Origin: [Mycobacterium] vasticus
GTDB lineage: Bacteria > Actinomycetota > Actinomycetes > Mycobacteriales > Mycobacteriaceae
Assembly: GCF_020181595.1 (NCBI RefSeq)
Contig: NZ_CP084028.1
Span: 1,005,893-1,069,892 of the forward strand
Reading direction: 5' to 3'
DNA length: 64,000 nucleotides
The position numbers and the translations under genes were made by a program. The notes under the pieces are model-generated. The model worked only from the letters and a program-made list of their open reading frames with translations. It searched no databases and was not told where the DNA came from. Each line of letters opens with the position of its first letter. Position 1 is the stretch's first letter. Below are positions 55,437-62,614 of the stretch, one piece after another.

Positions 55437-56510
55437 GTGAGCCTGAGCCTGGGAATCGTGGGGTTGCCCAACGTCGGTAAGTCGACCCTGTTCAATGCGC
55501 TGACCCGCAACGATGTGTTGGCAGCCAACTATCCGTTCGCGACCATCGAGCCCAACGAGGGCGTGGTGCCGCTGCCCGATCCCCGACTGGCCAAGCTGGC
55601 GGAGATCTTCGGTTCCGAGCGCATCCTGGCCGCGCCGGTGACGTTCGTCGACATCGCCGGCATCGTCAAGGGCGCCTCGGAGGGGGCGGGGCTGGGCAAC
55701 AAGTTCCTGGCCAACATCCGCGAGTGCGATGCCATCTGCCAGGTGGTGCGGGTCTTCGCCGACGACGATGTGGTGCACGTCGACGGCAAGGTCGATCCCG
55801 AGGCCGACATCGAGGTGATCGCCACCGAGCTGATCCTGGCCGACATGCAGACGCTGGAGAAGGCGGTGCCGCGGCTGGAGAAGGAAGCCCGCAACAACAA
55901 GGACCGCAAGCCCATGCATGAGGCTGCGGTGGCCGCCGCAGCGATCCTCGACACCGGCAAGACGTTGTTCGCCGCCGGCGTGGACACCGCACCGCTGCGC
56001 GAGCTGAATCTGTTGACCACCAAGCCATTCCTGTACGTGTTCAACGCCGACGAGGCGGTGCTCACCGATGCGGCGCGGGTCGCCTCGCTGCGGGAGCTGG
56101 TGGCCCCGGCCGACGCGGTGTTCCTCGACGCCAAGATCGAATCCGAGCTCGCCGAGCTGGACGACGAGTCGGCGATGGAGTTGCTGGAGTCGATCGGGCA
56201 GAGCGAGCGTGGCCTGGATGCGTTGGCGCGGGCCGGCTTTCACACCCTGAAGCTGCAGACCTATCTGACCGCCGGGCCCAAGGAGGCGCGGGCCTGGACC
56301 ATTCACAAGGGCGACACCGCACCCAAGGCCGCCGGCGTGATTCACACCGACTTCGAGAAGGGCTTCATCAAGGCCGAAGTCGTGTCGTTCGACGACCTGG
56401 TCGAGGCCGGGTCGATGGCCGCTGCCAAGGCCGCCGGCAAGGTGCGCATGGAGGGCAAGGACTACGTGATGGCCGACGGGGACGTGGTGGAGTTCCGGTT
56501 CAACGTGTGA
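55437..56510 (+). CDS. ychF: Redox-regulated ATPase/GTPase YchF (OLA1 family)
   Basis: 357-aa Obg-superfamily P-loop NTPase that prefers ATP. G1 'GLPNVGKST' is at residues 8-16, G3 '[20 protein letters not shown]' at about 75-95, and the G4 equivalent is 'YVFNADE'. The C-terminal TGS domain ('[36 protein letters not shown]'-type, about 270-357) is intact. It binds ribosomes and modulates stress translation. GTG 55437 gives the conserved '(V)[15 protein letters not shown]' start. Confidence 0.98.
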   Translation: [357 protein letters not shown]

Positions 56511-56637
56511 CGGCCGAGATCACCTATTCATGCAGCAGACCCGAATCACTTCGCCGAGGAACGCGGAGACACCGAAGTCGCCGACGTGTGTCTCGCCGGT
56601 GACCTCACCGCGACGGCGATAGGGGAGGCTCATCCTC

Positions 56638-56949
56638 ATGTCGGTGGTTGAGGCGATCTACCTGGTCGCGGCTGTGCTGTGGATTGTTGTGGTGATGGCC
56701 GCGGCGTGCGTCGGAGGCCACTACCTGGTGAAGCTTCGTGCCAGGCGCCGCCAGGTGACCGGGCTGATAGACACTGTGCGACTGTCCATCGAGCACGCCA
56801 TCAGCCCGTACCGGGCAGTGGCCGCCGTCGGTGCCTCCGTTCTTCAGCGTGCGGTTGCCGGAGGCGGCGTCTTCGGGAGCGCCGCTCAGTTGATGATCTC
56901 GTCGCGCCCGTCAGCTCGCAGCGCGGCCAGCCGATCACGCCACTCCTGA
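56638..56949 (+). CDS. Small membrane protein ahead of arr
   Basis: 103-aa ORF with one N-terminal transmembrane helix (about 3-27, 'VVEAIYLVAAVLWIVVVMAAACVGG'), a basic juxtamembrane stretch and a mixed C-terminus. GGGGAGG lies about 11 nt upstream of the ATG. Its last 21 codons overlap, in antisense, the 3' end of arr, and these residues (SSRPSARSAASRSRHS) look like read-through rather than conserved sequence. The gene may have been longer or different before arr arrived. The family is not recognised. Confidence 0.5.
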   Translation: MSVVEAIYLVAAVLWIVVVMAAACVGGHYLVKLRARRRQVTGLIDTVRLSIEHAISPYRAVAAVGASVLQRAVAGGGVFGSAAQLMISSRPSARSAASRSRHS

Positions 56950-57296
56950 AGTGCCTCGGGCGTCAGTCGCGGCCAATCGATGATCTCTTCGGCGACGCGC
57001 AACGGTGCACTGCTGCGATACGAGCGGGTCGGGTTGCCGGGGAACTTCTTGTCGGTGACGTTGGGGTCGTCCTCGAATTCCCCGGTCGGTTCGACGCGGT
57101 ACACCCGCGGTTCCCGGTGGCCGGGGGCGAGCTCGGCCGCCAGCCCCGCACCGCTGAGCAGCGCGGTGAAGTAGATGTGGTTCATCACGACCTCGGGCCG
57201 GTAGTTGGACCGGAAGCCCGCGCTGAGTAGGTCACCCACCATCAGTTGAGCCTTGGTGCCGTGAAAGAACGGGCCCACGTCCTCGATCGCGTCCAT
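56886..57296 (-). CDS. arr: NAD(+)-rifampin ADP-ribosyltransferase (Arr)
   Basis: 136-aa single-domain transferase that inactivates rifamycins by ADP-ribosylation of the C23 hydroxyl. Diagnostic stretches are 'GPFFHGTKAQLMVGDLL' (NAD-binding His at about residue 12), 'GFRSNYRPE..NHIYFTA' and the nearly invariant 'FEDDPNVTDKKFPGNPT' followed by 'RSYRS'. The length is normal and the sequence intact, so it is presumably functional. It lies between ychF and the OsmC gene, where M. tuberculosis has other genes. It has its own TACCCT -10 seven nt upstream and is head-to-head with a truncated aminoglycoside nucleotidyltransferase. Confidence 0.94.
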   Translation of the reverse strand: MDAIEDVGPFFHGTKAQLMVGDLLSAGFRSNYRPEVVMNHIYFTALLSGAGLAAELAPGHREPRVYRVEPTGEFEDDPNVTDKKFPGNPTRSYRSSAPLRVAEEIIDWPRLTPEALQEWRDRLAALRADGRDEIIN

Positions 57297-57303
57297 CGAT
57301 TAC

Positions 57304-57309
57304 AGGGTA
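57304..57309 (-). promoter_or_regulatory. -10 TACCCT, leaderless promoter of arr
   Basis: Minus-strand TACCCT, 7 nt upstream of ATG 57296. It lies inside the open frame of the truncated nucleotidyltransferase on the other strand. Confidence 0.55.
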
Positions 57310-57347
57310 TCGACGCGTGGCGACCCTCGATCGGAAATCTGACCGCG

Positions 57348-57695
57348 GTGCGGATTCGTGACGCTCTGGTCGCGCCGGTGCCACCCGAATTTCTCCGACG
57401 CGCCCTGCTGGCGTCGCTGCCCGAGTTGATGAACGATCCGGCGGGCGAAGAGCGGTTCTTCCTGCTGACCTTGGCTCGTATCCTGGTCACGATCGAGACC
57501 GGACGGATTGTCGCCAAGGACGTTGCCGCTCGACGGGTCGCACCGAGATTGACGGGGCACGATCGTGCCCTGCTGGAGCTGGCCGGGCAGGACTATCTCG
57601 GGCTTGTCCACGTCGATTGGGGCGACCACTACGGCCACGTCATGGCGTTGGTTCCGGAGTTGGTTGGGCTGATCCGGCAAGCCGCCAACGGGTAA
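57348..57695 (+). pseudogene. C-terminal fragment of aminoglycoside nucleotidyltransferase (AadA/ANT type)
   Basis: The open frame encodes only the helical C-terminal domain of streptomycin/spectinomycin adenylyltransferases: 'PEFLRRALLASLPELM', then 'FLLTLARILVTIETGRIVAKDVAARRVAPRL' and 'LLELAGQDYLGLVHVDWGD'. The N-terminal nucleotidyltransferase half, with the GSxxxGxxxxxSDxD active site, is absent; its place is taken by arr on the opposite strand. The frame is open to an upstream ATG at 57246, but that stretch is antisense to arr. GTG 57348, seven nt after AAATCT, is the most plausible residual start. It would be inactive as an enzyme. Confidence 0.75.
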
Positions 57696-57705
57696 GCACC
57701 GCGGT

Positions 57706-57801
57706 CAGTCGATAGGTTCGACCCACTGTGTCGCGCGCACGACTTCGCCGCGCGAAAACTCCATCACGCTCTGCCGGATTGAATGGCTGAACCGGGGCGG
57801 G
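57706..57801 (-). pseudogene. C-terminal remnant of a SnoaL-like gene
   Basis: Read on the minus strand, this stretch ends with a TGA at 57706 and translates in frame to '...RFSHSIRQSVMEF' then 'SRGEVVRATQWVEPID', the typical last strand-turn-strand of SnoaL/NTF2-like proteins. No upstream body of such a gene exists: the frame runs into the 57802 membrane-protein gene. This is a fragment left by rearrangement, consistent with the truncated gene next door. Confidence 0.4.
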
Positions 57802-58155
57802 CTACCAGATGACGGCGAGTCCCGCCGCGGTCAGCACCAGCGCCCCCGCGGCGTAGAACAGCGCACGCGGGGCTTCGCCGCCCGAGCGGCGCTGCCGGGC
57901 CCGGCCGATGCCGAGGACTGCGCCCAGGGCGATCAGGATCACCAGCTTGATGCTGATCTTGGGGTAGTTGAGCACCACGTCGGCGGGCCAGGGGGCGGCC
58001 AGCGCCAGTCCGGTCACCAAGGACAGCACCACGCCGTAGTCCATGACCGGGGTGAGCTGGAAGCGCCGTGCCGCGGCTTCGGAGACCAGGGCCCCGAAGA
58101 TCACCGCGAACCCGATAATGTGCAGCAGAACTATTACGTGCCGTAGTACCTCCAC
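57802..58155 (-). CDS. Small four-helix membrane protein
   Basis: 117-aa protein with four hydrophobic helices (about 6-25, 38-55, 65-84, 98-116) and a basic loop 'GIGRARQRRSGGEAPR'. His residues in 'LRHVIVLLHIIGF' of helix 1 could bind haem, but no family is certain. It reads away from the OsmC gene. Similar 'conserved membrane' proteins occur in many mycobacteria; function unknown. Confidence 0.75.
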   Translation of the reverse strand: MEVLRHVIVLLHIIGFAVIFGALVSEAAARRFQLTPVMDYGVVLSLVTGLALAAPWPADVVLNYPKISIKLVILIALGAVLGIGRARQRRSGGEAPRALFYAAGALVLTAAGLAVIW

Positions 58156-58225
58156 GTCGCTCAGGCTAGCCCGTGCCGATGGCGTTGGCCATTCGAGTGC
58201 GACGCATCTGGTGGCGAGGTGTCAC

Positions 58226-58231
58226 TACGCT
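58226..58231 (+). promoter_or_regulatory. -10 TACGCT, leaderless promoter of osmC-like gene
   Basis: TACGCT lies 8 nt before ATG 58240. Confidence 0.5.
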
Positions 58232-58239
58232 TGACCGGC

Positions 58240-58761
58240 ATGACCTCATCGACAACCCGCCTGGCCGCCGTCGTCGCCGCGACCAGCGACCCAGCCGCCG
58301 CCGACCCGGCCGCCTCGCAAGTCGTGTTCCGCGCCTCCGCCGTCGCCCATGACGCCGTGGCGAGCACGGTCACCATGGGGCGCTACAGCGTCGAAGTAGA
58401 CGAGCCGCCGACGCTCGGAGGCGAGAACACCGCCCCCAACCCCGTCGAGTATTACCTGGGATCCCTGCTGTCCTGCCAGATCGTCACCTGGCGGTACTGG
58501 GCCGAGAAGCTGGGCATCACGGTCGACGAGATCACCGGGCGAGCCGAAGGCGACCTGGACGTGCGCGGCTTCTTCGGCCTGGACGACTCGGTTCGCCCCG
58601 GCTTTTCCGAGGTGCGCGTGGCCATCACGGTGACCGGCCCGGAGGCCGAGGAACGCTACGCCGAGCTGCACCGGATCGTCGAATCCCATTGCCCGATATT
58701 GGATTTGACCACCAACGTCACGCCGGTGCGCAGCACCCTGGAGATCGGGCCGCGGCCGTGA
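58240..58761 (+). CDS. OsmC/Ohr-family peroxidase-like protein
   Basis: 173-aa OsmC-fold protein. The two redox cysteines are Cys79 ('GSLLSCQIVTWR') and Cys151 ('VESHCPILD'), the spacing used by thiol-dependent organic hydroperoxide reductases. The N-terminal 25 residues are Ala-rich and variable. The physiological oxidant and reductant are unknown. The stop overlaps the GTG of the monooxygenase-like gene (GTGA), so a small oxidative-stress operon is likely. Confidence 0.92.
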   Translation: MTSSTTRLAAVVAATSDPAAADPAASQVVFRASAVAHDAVASTVTMGRYSVEVDEPPTLGGENTAPNPVEYYLGSLLSCQIVTWRYWAEKLGITVDEITGRAEGDLDVRGFFGLDDSVRPGFSEVRVAITVTGPEAEERYAELHRIVESHCPILDLTTNVTPVRSTLEIGPRP

Positions 58762-59081
58762 TCTTCATCGTCGTCAAGTTCTCGACCAAACCCGAGTGGG
58801 CGGAGCGCTGGCCGCAGCTGGTGGCCGGCTTCACCGAGGCCACCCGGGCCGAACCGGGCAACCTGTGGTTCGACTGGTCGCGCAGCCTGGACGACCCGTG
58901 CGAGTACGTGCTCGTCGAGGCGTTCCGCGACGGCGACGCCGGCGCCGCCCACGTCAACAGCGAGCACTTCACCAAGGCCATGGCCGACATGCCGCAGGCG
59001 CTGGCGTCGACGCCGAAGATCATCAGCCAGTCCATCGAGGCCACCGACTGGTCGCCGATGGGTGAGCTGACGATCGGCTAA
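58758..59081 (+). CDS. Putative quinol monooxygenase (ABM domain, YgiN-like)
   Basis: 107-aa dimeric ferredoxin-like-fold protein of the antibiotic biosynthesis monooxygenase family: 'IFIVVKFSTKPEWAERWPQLVAGFTEATRAEPGNLWFDWSRS' and 'VEAFRDGDAGAAHVNSEHF' are the family pattern, with the His in 'AHVNSEHF' at the cavity. Cofactor-independent oxidation of a quinol-like substrate is predicted. GTG 58758 overlaps the OsmC stop. The position matches Rv1117. Confidence 0.9.
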   Translation: MIFIVVKFSTKPEWAERWPQLVAGFTEATRAEPGNLWFDWSRSLDDPCEYVLVEAFRDGDAGAAHVNSEHFTKAMADMPQALASTPKIISQSIEATDWSPMGELTIG

Positions 59082-59136
59082 GCGATTTCGGCGCGATAGT
59101 CACCGCTGAGCGGGCACAATCGCGCCGAAATCGCAA

Positions 59137-59829
59137 TCAGGGAACGACGACGATCTCGCGACCCAGCTGATAGCCGGGCGCCAACGGCAGGATGTCGCCG
59201 CTCCAGAACGAGCCGGGGTCGAACCAGTTCGCACTCTTGTCGGTCGACAGCAGGCCCATCTCCTCGTAGGTGATCGCGACCGTCTCGGCGCAGTACGCGG
59301 TTTGCAGCGCGACCTTGCCGCGGCGTGCCTTGCGGCGCTGGGTGACTTCGCGAACCTTGCGGTCCAGGAAGGGGATTCCGCGGGTCCAGTCGGCCGCGGT
59401 CGGCAGCCGGCCGCGCAGCCACCGGCCGGTGAGCCGCGCGGTGGTGGGAAACGCGGTGCCGTCCATCCGGGCGATCGCCCGCAGCAGCCGGTCCTCCTGT
59501 TCACGGGTCACGGTTCCGCTGAGCTGACGAAACCAGCAGCGCTGCTCGTAGCGGCCCAGCCACTGCTCGACGGCGGCCCGGGCGTCGTTGAGCTGGACGC
59601 CGCGGTGGTTGGTGCCGGTCCAGTAGTCCAGCAGCTTGTCGCCGAGTTCGGCATGCCAGATCAGCGGAGGCAGGTCTTCGAGGGCCACCGTCATGCCGAC
59701 GTGATTCACCGGGGCGTTGGACAGCGTCTGAATGGCCCGGTCCGGGCCGGAGCGGCCCCGGAACAGCCAGATGTCGCCGGTGCGGGTCTCGCGCAGCGCC
59801 TGGTCCAACGTCACCGTGTGTTCGTCCAC
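59137..59829 (-). CDS. Predicted permuted papain-like (YiiX/NlpC-P60-type) hydrolase
   Basis: 230-aa protein. 'RTGDIWLFRGRSGPDRAIQTLSNAPVNHVGMTVALED' (about 17-52) fits the opening of permuted NlpC/P60 proteins such as YiiX, with the catalytic His at residue 43 in 'NHVGM'. The partner Cys180 in 'AYCAETVAITYEEMGLL' comes later, the circularly permuted order. Members act as amidases or acyltransferases on lipids or peptidoglycan-like substrates. There is no signal peptide, so it is cytosolic or membrane-peripheral. GTG 59829 is set by a TAAGGT -10 seven nt upstream. The homologue in M. tuberculosis (Rv1118c region) is unassigned. Confidence 0.75.
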   Translation of the reverse strand: MDEHTVTLDQALRETRTGDIWLFRGRSGPDRAIQTLSNAPVNHVGMTVALEDLPPLIWHAELGDKLLDYWTGTNHRGVQLNDARAAVEQWLGRYEQRCWFRQLSGTVTREQEDRLLRAIARMDGTAFPTTARLTGRWLRGRLPTAADWTRGIPFLDRKVREVTQRRKARRGKVALQTAYCAETVAITYEEMGLLSTDKSANWFDPGSFWSGDILPLAPGYQLGREIVVVP

Positions 59830-59836
59830 GACAGGC

Positions 59837-59846
59837 ACCTTATGGT
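59837..59846. promoter_or_regulatory. Symmetric bidirectional promoter with overlapping -10s
   Basis: TAAGGT on the minus strand (59842-59837, 7 nt from GTG 59829) and TATGGT on the plus strand (59841-59846, 6 nt from GTG 59853) share two base pairs. Both predicted transcripts are leaderless, leaving only 23 bp between the two start codons. Confidence 0.6.
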
Positions 59847-59852
59847 GTGTTG

Positions 59853-60014
59853 GTGCGCAGCATCTGGAAATGGATCGGCCTGGCGGGCGTGGTCGGGGTC
59901 GCGGCCGGAGGAGTGCTGGTGGCGCGGGATCAGCGCCGACGTCGGGCCTACACCCCCGATGAGGTCCGTGCCCGGCTGCATCAACGGCTGGCCGAAGCCG
60001 ACGGCGCAGACTAG
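59853..60014 (+). CDS. 53-aa single-pass membrane protein
   Basis: Short ORF beginning [20 protein letters not shown], with one transmembrane helix at about 7-24 and a basic, helical cytoplasmic tail ('[26 protein letters not shown]'). It is supported by a TATGGT -10 six nt before the GTG, coding-like base composition and clean packing between two genes. Its TAG stop shares the palindrome CTAG with the stop of the convergent cyclase-like gene. Function unknown; the divergent pairing with the YiiX-like gene may be meaningful. Confidence 0.65.
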   Translation: MRSIWKWIGLAGVVGVAAGGVLVARDQRRRRAYTPDEVRARLHQRLAEADGAD

Positions 60015-60802
60015 CCGGCTTCGACCGCATACAGCCGGTGGGTGCCGGCGAAGCCCTTCAACTCGACATCCCGGCCGGCGCCGACGCTGATGCCGTCGCA
60101 GTCCTTGATGGCGTCGCGCACCGGCCCGCTGATCAGGATCTGCCCGCCGTCGGCGGCCGCTGCCACCCGCGCGGCCATCGCCACATTGCGGCCGAACAGG
60201 TCGTCGCCGCGGCGCACCGAGCGGCCCATGTGCGCCCCGATGCGCACCCGGATCGGGTGCTGCGGCTTGCGGCCCCGCGGGTGTTGCAGGCCCCGCTGGA
60301 TGTCGATGGCGCAACGCACCGCCTGTTCGGGATCGGCGAAGGCGACCATGTATCCGTCGCCCTGGTTCTTGACGACGTGGCCGGCGTGGCCGCGCACCGA
60401 GCGCTGCACCATCTCGTCGTGCCGGGCGAGCAGCTTCACCCAGGCCCGGTCACCGATCCGCTCGTTGAGCGCGGTGGACTCCTCGATGTCGGTGAACAGG
60501 ATCACCACATGGCCGTCGACGGTGAGACGGGCCAGATCGGGGCGCTCCACCGCCGCCCAGTCGGCGAGGTCTTCGATCGAACTGCGCACGGCCGCACCGA
60601 ATCCCTGCTTGCGCACCAGGTTTGCGGTCTGCCACACCGTCTTGACGGCCTCACGTCCGCCCTCCAGTAGCAGGTTGCGGGTGTCGACCCGGTTGCGCAG
60701 CTCCTCGGCCTCCGCACTGACCTGCCGCAGCCGCGCGGTGAGCACCACCAGCGCGACCGCTTCGCCGACCGACACCGCGGCCAGCAGGTAGGCCGCGATC
60801 AT
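60011..60802 (-). CDS. Membrane-anchored class III cyclase-like protein
   Basis: 263-aa protein with one N-terminal helix (about 2-24), a coiled-coil linker (about 27-60) and a C-terminal cyclase homology domain (about 95-260). Metal Asp105 and Asp149 and the purine selectors Lys145 and Asp201 are intact, but the transition-state Asn is Ala208 ('GRNVAMAAR'; Arg212 kept), so catalysis is expected to be weak or absent. It corresponds to the Rv1119c/Rv1120c region, degenerate in M. tuberculosis. ATG 60802 is used; TTG 60826, overlapping the upstream stop, would add eight residues. Cotranscribed with the alpha/beta hydrolase. Confidence 0.88.
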   Translation of the reverse strand: MIAAYLLAAVSVGEAVALVVLTARLRQVSAEAEELRNRVDTRNLLLEGGREAVKTVWQTANLVRKQGFGAAVRSSIEDLADWAAVERPDLARLTVDGHVVILFTDIEESTALNERIGDRAWVKLLARHDEMVQRSVRGHAGHVVKNQGDGYMVAFADPEQAVRCAIDIQRGLQHPRGRKPQHPIRVRIGAHMGRSVRRGDDLFGRNVAMAARVAAAADGGQILISGPVRDAIKDCDGISVGAGRDVELKGFAGTHRLYAVEAG

Positions 60803-60822
60803 CGGCGGTGCGAACCACCCGG

Positions 60823-61677
60823 TCAAGGCGCGGACACGAACTCGACGACCGCTGCGCTGAAGGCGTCGTTGTCGTCGCCGGCGGCGGTGTGTCCGGCGTC
60901 GGACAGTTCGACCAGTCGCGCGCCCGGCACCTTGGCCAAAAAGTCCGCGACGCCCTCGGCGCTGACGACGTCGGACAGCTTGCCGCGGATCAGCAGGATC
61001 GGAATCTGCAGGCCGATCGCGGCCGCTTCGAGTTTCTCGGTGCGCAGGGCCGGATCGTCGCTGGGTTTGGTCAACAACGCCGGGTCCCAATGCCAGTACC
61101 AGCGGCCGTCGCGGAGCCGGAGGTTCTTCTTCAGGCCATCCGGGCTGCGGGGCTTGGCCCGGTGCGGCAGATAGGCGGCCACCGCGTCGGCGGCCTGCTC
61201 CAGGGAGTCGAAACCGTCGATGTTGCCGAACATGAAGTCGCGGATCCGGGCGCTGCCGTCCTTCTCGTAGCGGGGCACCACGTCGACGAGCACCAGCTTT
61301 CGCACTCGCTGCGGTCCGGCCTGTTCGGCGACCAGGATGCCGGTCAGCCCGCCCATGCTCGCCCCGATCAGCACCACCGGGCGGCCGATCGCGTCGATCA
61401 CCGCGGTCGCATCGCCGGCCAGTGTCTCGATGGCGTAGTCGGCGCCGGGTGCGCGGTCGCTGTCGCCGTGCCCGCGGGTGTCCAGAGCGATGACGTGATA
61501 GCCCTGATCGGCCAGAATCTGACCGGTCTTGTGCCACGAGAACCGATTCTGGCCGCCGCCGTGCAGCATCACGATCGTTGGATGCTGGGCGGCTTCGGCG
61601 GCGCCCCGGTTCCACTCGTCGGCGACCAGCGTTACTCCGCCGACGCCCTGGTACTCGACGGTCTGGGCTGTGCTCAT
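60823..61677 (-). CDS. bpoB: Alpha/beta hydrolase (BpoB-like, non-haem peroxidase family)
   Basis: 284-aa alpha/beta-hydrolase. Oxyanion region '[12 protein letters not shown]' is at about 37-48, nucleophile Ser lies in 'IGASMGG' (about 107), the acid Asp in 'IRGKLSDVV' (about 236) and His in '[11 protein letters not shown]' (about 262). Annotated homologues at this position (Rv1123c) are called peroxidase BpoB, but esterase activity is as likely. ATG 61677 is 6 nt downstream of TACCAT; GTG 61680 and TTG 61683 in the same frame are possible. Confidence 0.9.
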   Translation of the reverse strand: MSTAQTVEYQGVGGVTLVADEWNRGAAEAAQHPTIVMLHGGGQNRFSWHKTGQILADQGYHVIALDTRGHGDSDRAPGADYAIETLAGDATAVIDAIGRPVVLIGASMGGLTGILVAEQAGPQRVRKLVLVDVVPRYEKDGSARIRDFMFGNIDGFDSLEQAADAVAAYLPHRAKPRSPDGLKKNLRLRDGRWYWHWDPALLTKPSDDPALRTEKLEAAAIGLQIPILLIRGKLSDVVSAEGVADFLAKVPGARLVELSDAGHTAAGDDNDAFSAAVVEFVSAP

Positions 61678-61683
61678 CACCAA

Positions 61684-61689
61684 ATGGTA
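61684..61689 (-). promoter_or_regulatory. -10 TACCAT, leaderless promoter of bpoB-like operon
   Basis: Minus-strand TACCAT, 6 nt upstream of ATG 61677. Confidence 0.5.
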
Positions 61690-61727
61690 GATAGATAGAA
61701 CGACAAGGCGGACGGAAACGGTGGGCG

Positions 61728-62606
61728 ATGAGCGAACCGCGATGGATCGACGTGGCCACGCCCGTGGTGGCCCTCAAGGCGCTGAGCTGGGGCACGCCGG
61801 GCGATCCGGTGGCCTTGTGCCTGCATGGTTTTCCCGACACCGCCTACGGGTGGCGGCGGGTGGCGCCCCGGCTGGTGGCGGCCGGCCGGCACGTGGTGGC
61901 CCCCTTCATGCGGGGTTATGCTCCGTCGGCGATCCCGGACGACGGCAGCTATCACATCGGTGCCCTGATGGACGACGCGTTGCGGGTGCTCGACGCGGTG
62001 GGACACACCGGCGCCGATGTGGTGATCGGTCACGACTGGGGCGCCCTGGCGGCCACCGGGCTGGCCGCGCTGCCGGACAGTCCGTTCACCAAGGCGGTGA
62101 TGATGTCGGTTCCGCCGCCCGCGGCGCTGCGCCAGGCCGGGCTCGCGGTGACCGGGCAATTGCCGGCGCAGCTGATGCGCAGCTGGTACATCGGCTATTT
62201 CCAGCTGCCGTGGCTGCCGGAGCGGTCCGCGTCCTGGGTGCTGCCGCGGCTGTGGCGGCGGTGGTCGCCGGGCTATGACGCCGAGGAGGACCTGCGTCAC
62301 GTTGACGCCGCCATCGGGACGCCGGAGAGCTGGCGCGCGGCACTCGGGCCCTACCGGGCGCTGCGCAAGGTCCGGGTGCCGCCCCGCTACGCCGAGCTGC
62401 ACAAGCACTGGCTGCAACTTCCGCAACTGCCGAGCCTGTACCTGCACGGGCGCAACGACGGCTGCATGACCGCGGGGTTCGCCCAGTGGGTGGTCCCGGC
62501 GCTGCCCGACGGCAGCGCGGTGGCCGTGATCGAAAACGCGGGGCATTTCCTGCAACTCGAGCAGCCCGACGAGGTGGCCGATCAGGTACTGCACTTCATG
62601 AATTGA
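61728..62606 (+). CDS. ephC: Epoxide hydrolase-like alpha/beta hydrolase
   Basis: 292-aa alpha/beta-hydrolase. '[11 protein letters not shown]' gives the HGxP oxyanion motif (about 33-37), the nucleophile is Asp103 in '[12 protein letters not shown]', a cap domain follows at about 140-215, and His sits in '[14 protein letters not shown]' near the end. The Asp nucleophile marks it as epoxide hydrolase rather than esterase. The two ring-opening tyrosines expected in the cap ('MRSWYIGYF' is one candidate) were not both assigned. Position as EphC (Rv1124). Confidence 0.92.
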   Translation: MSEPRWIDVATPVVALKALSWGTPGDPVALCLHGFPDTAYGWRRVAPRLVAAGRHVVAPFMRGYAPSAIPDDGSYHIGALMDDALRVLDAVGHTGADVVIGHDWGALAATGLAALPDSPFTKAVMMSVPPPAALRQAGLAVTGQLPAQLMRSWYIGYFQLPWLPERSASWVLPRLWRRWSPGYDAEEDLRHVDAAIGTPESWRAALGPYRALRKVRVPPRYAELHKHWLQLPQLPSLYLHGRNDGCMTAGFAQWVVPALPDGSAVAVIENAGHFLQLEQPDEVADQVLHFMN

Positions 62607-62614
62607 GGTCGGCG

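Noticed and set aside
55341..56345. N-terminal extension of the Arg-rich membrane protein to 706 aa
   Set aside because: The extension is antisense to ychF. A -10 box and GTG at 55340 give a natural start.
56511..56637. Plus-strand open stretch (reads ...EERGDTEVADVCLAG...) between ychF and the small membrane gene
   Set aside because: No start codon with an RBS, only about 40 codons, no recognised family. Could be a gene remnant but unsupported.
60803..61840. N-terminal extension of the 60011 cyclase-like protein to 609 aa
   Set aside because: Reads through the bpoB-like gene in another frame; composition is Arg-rich noise.
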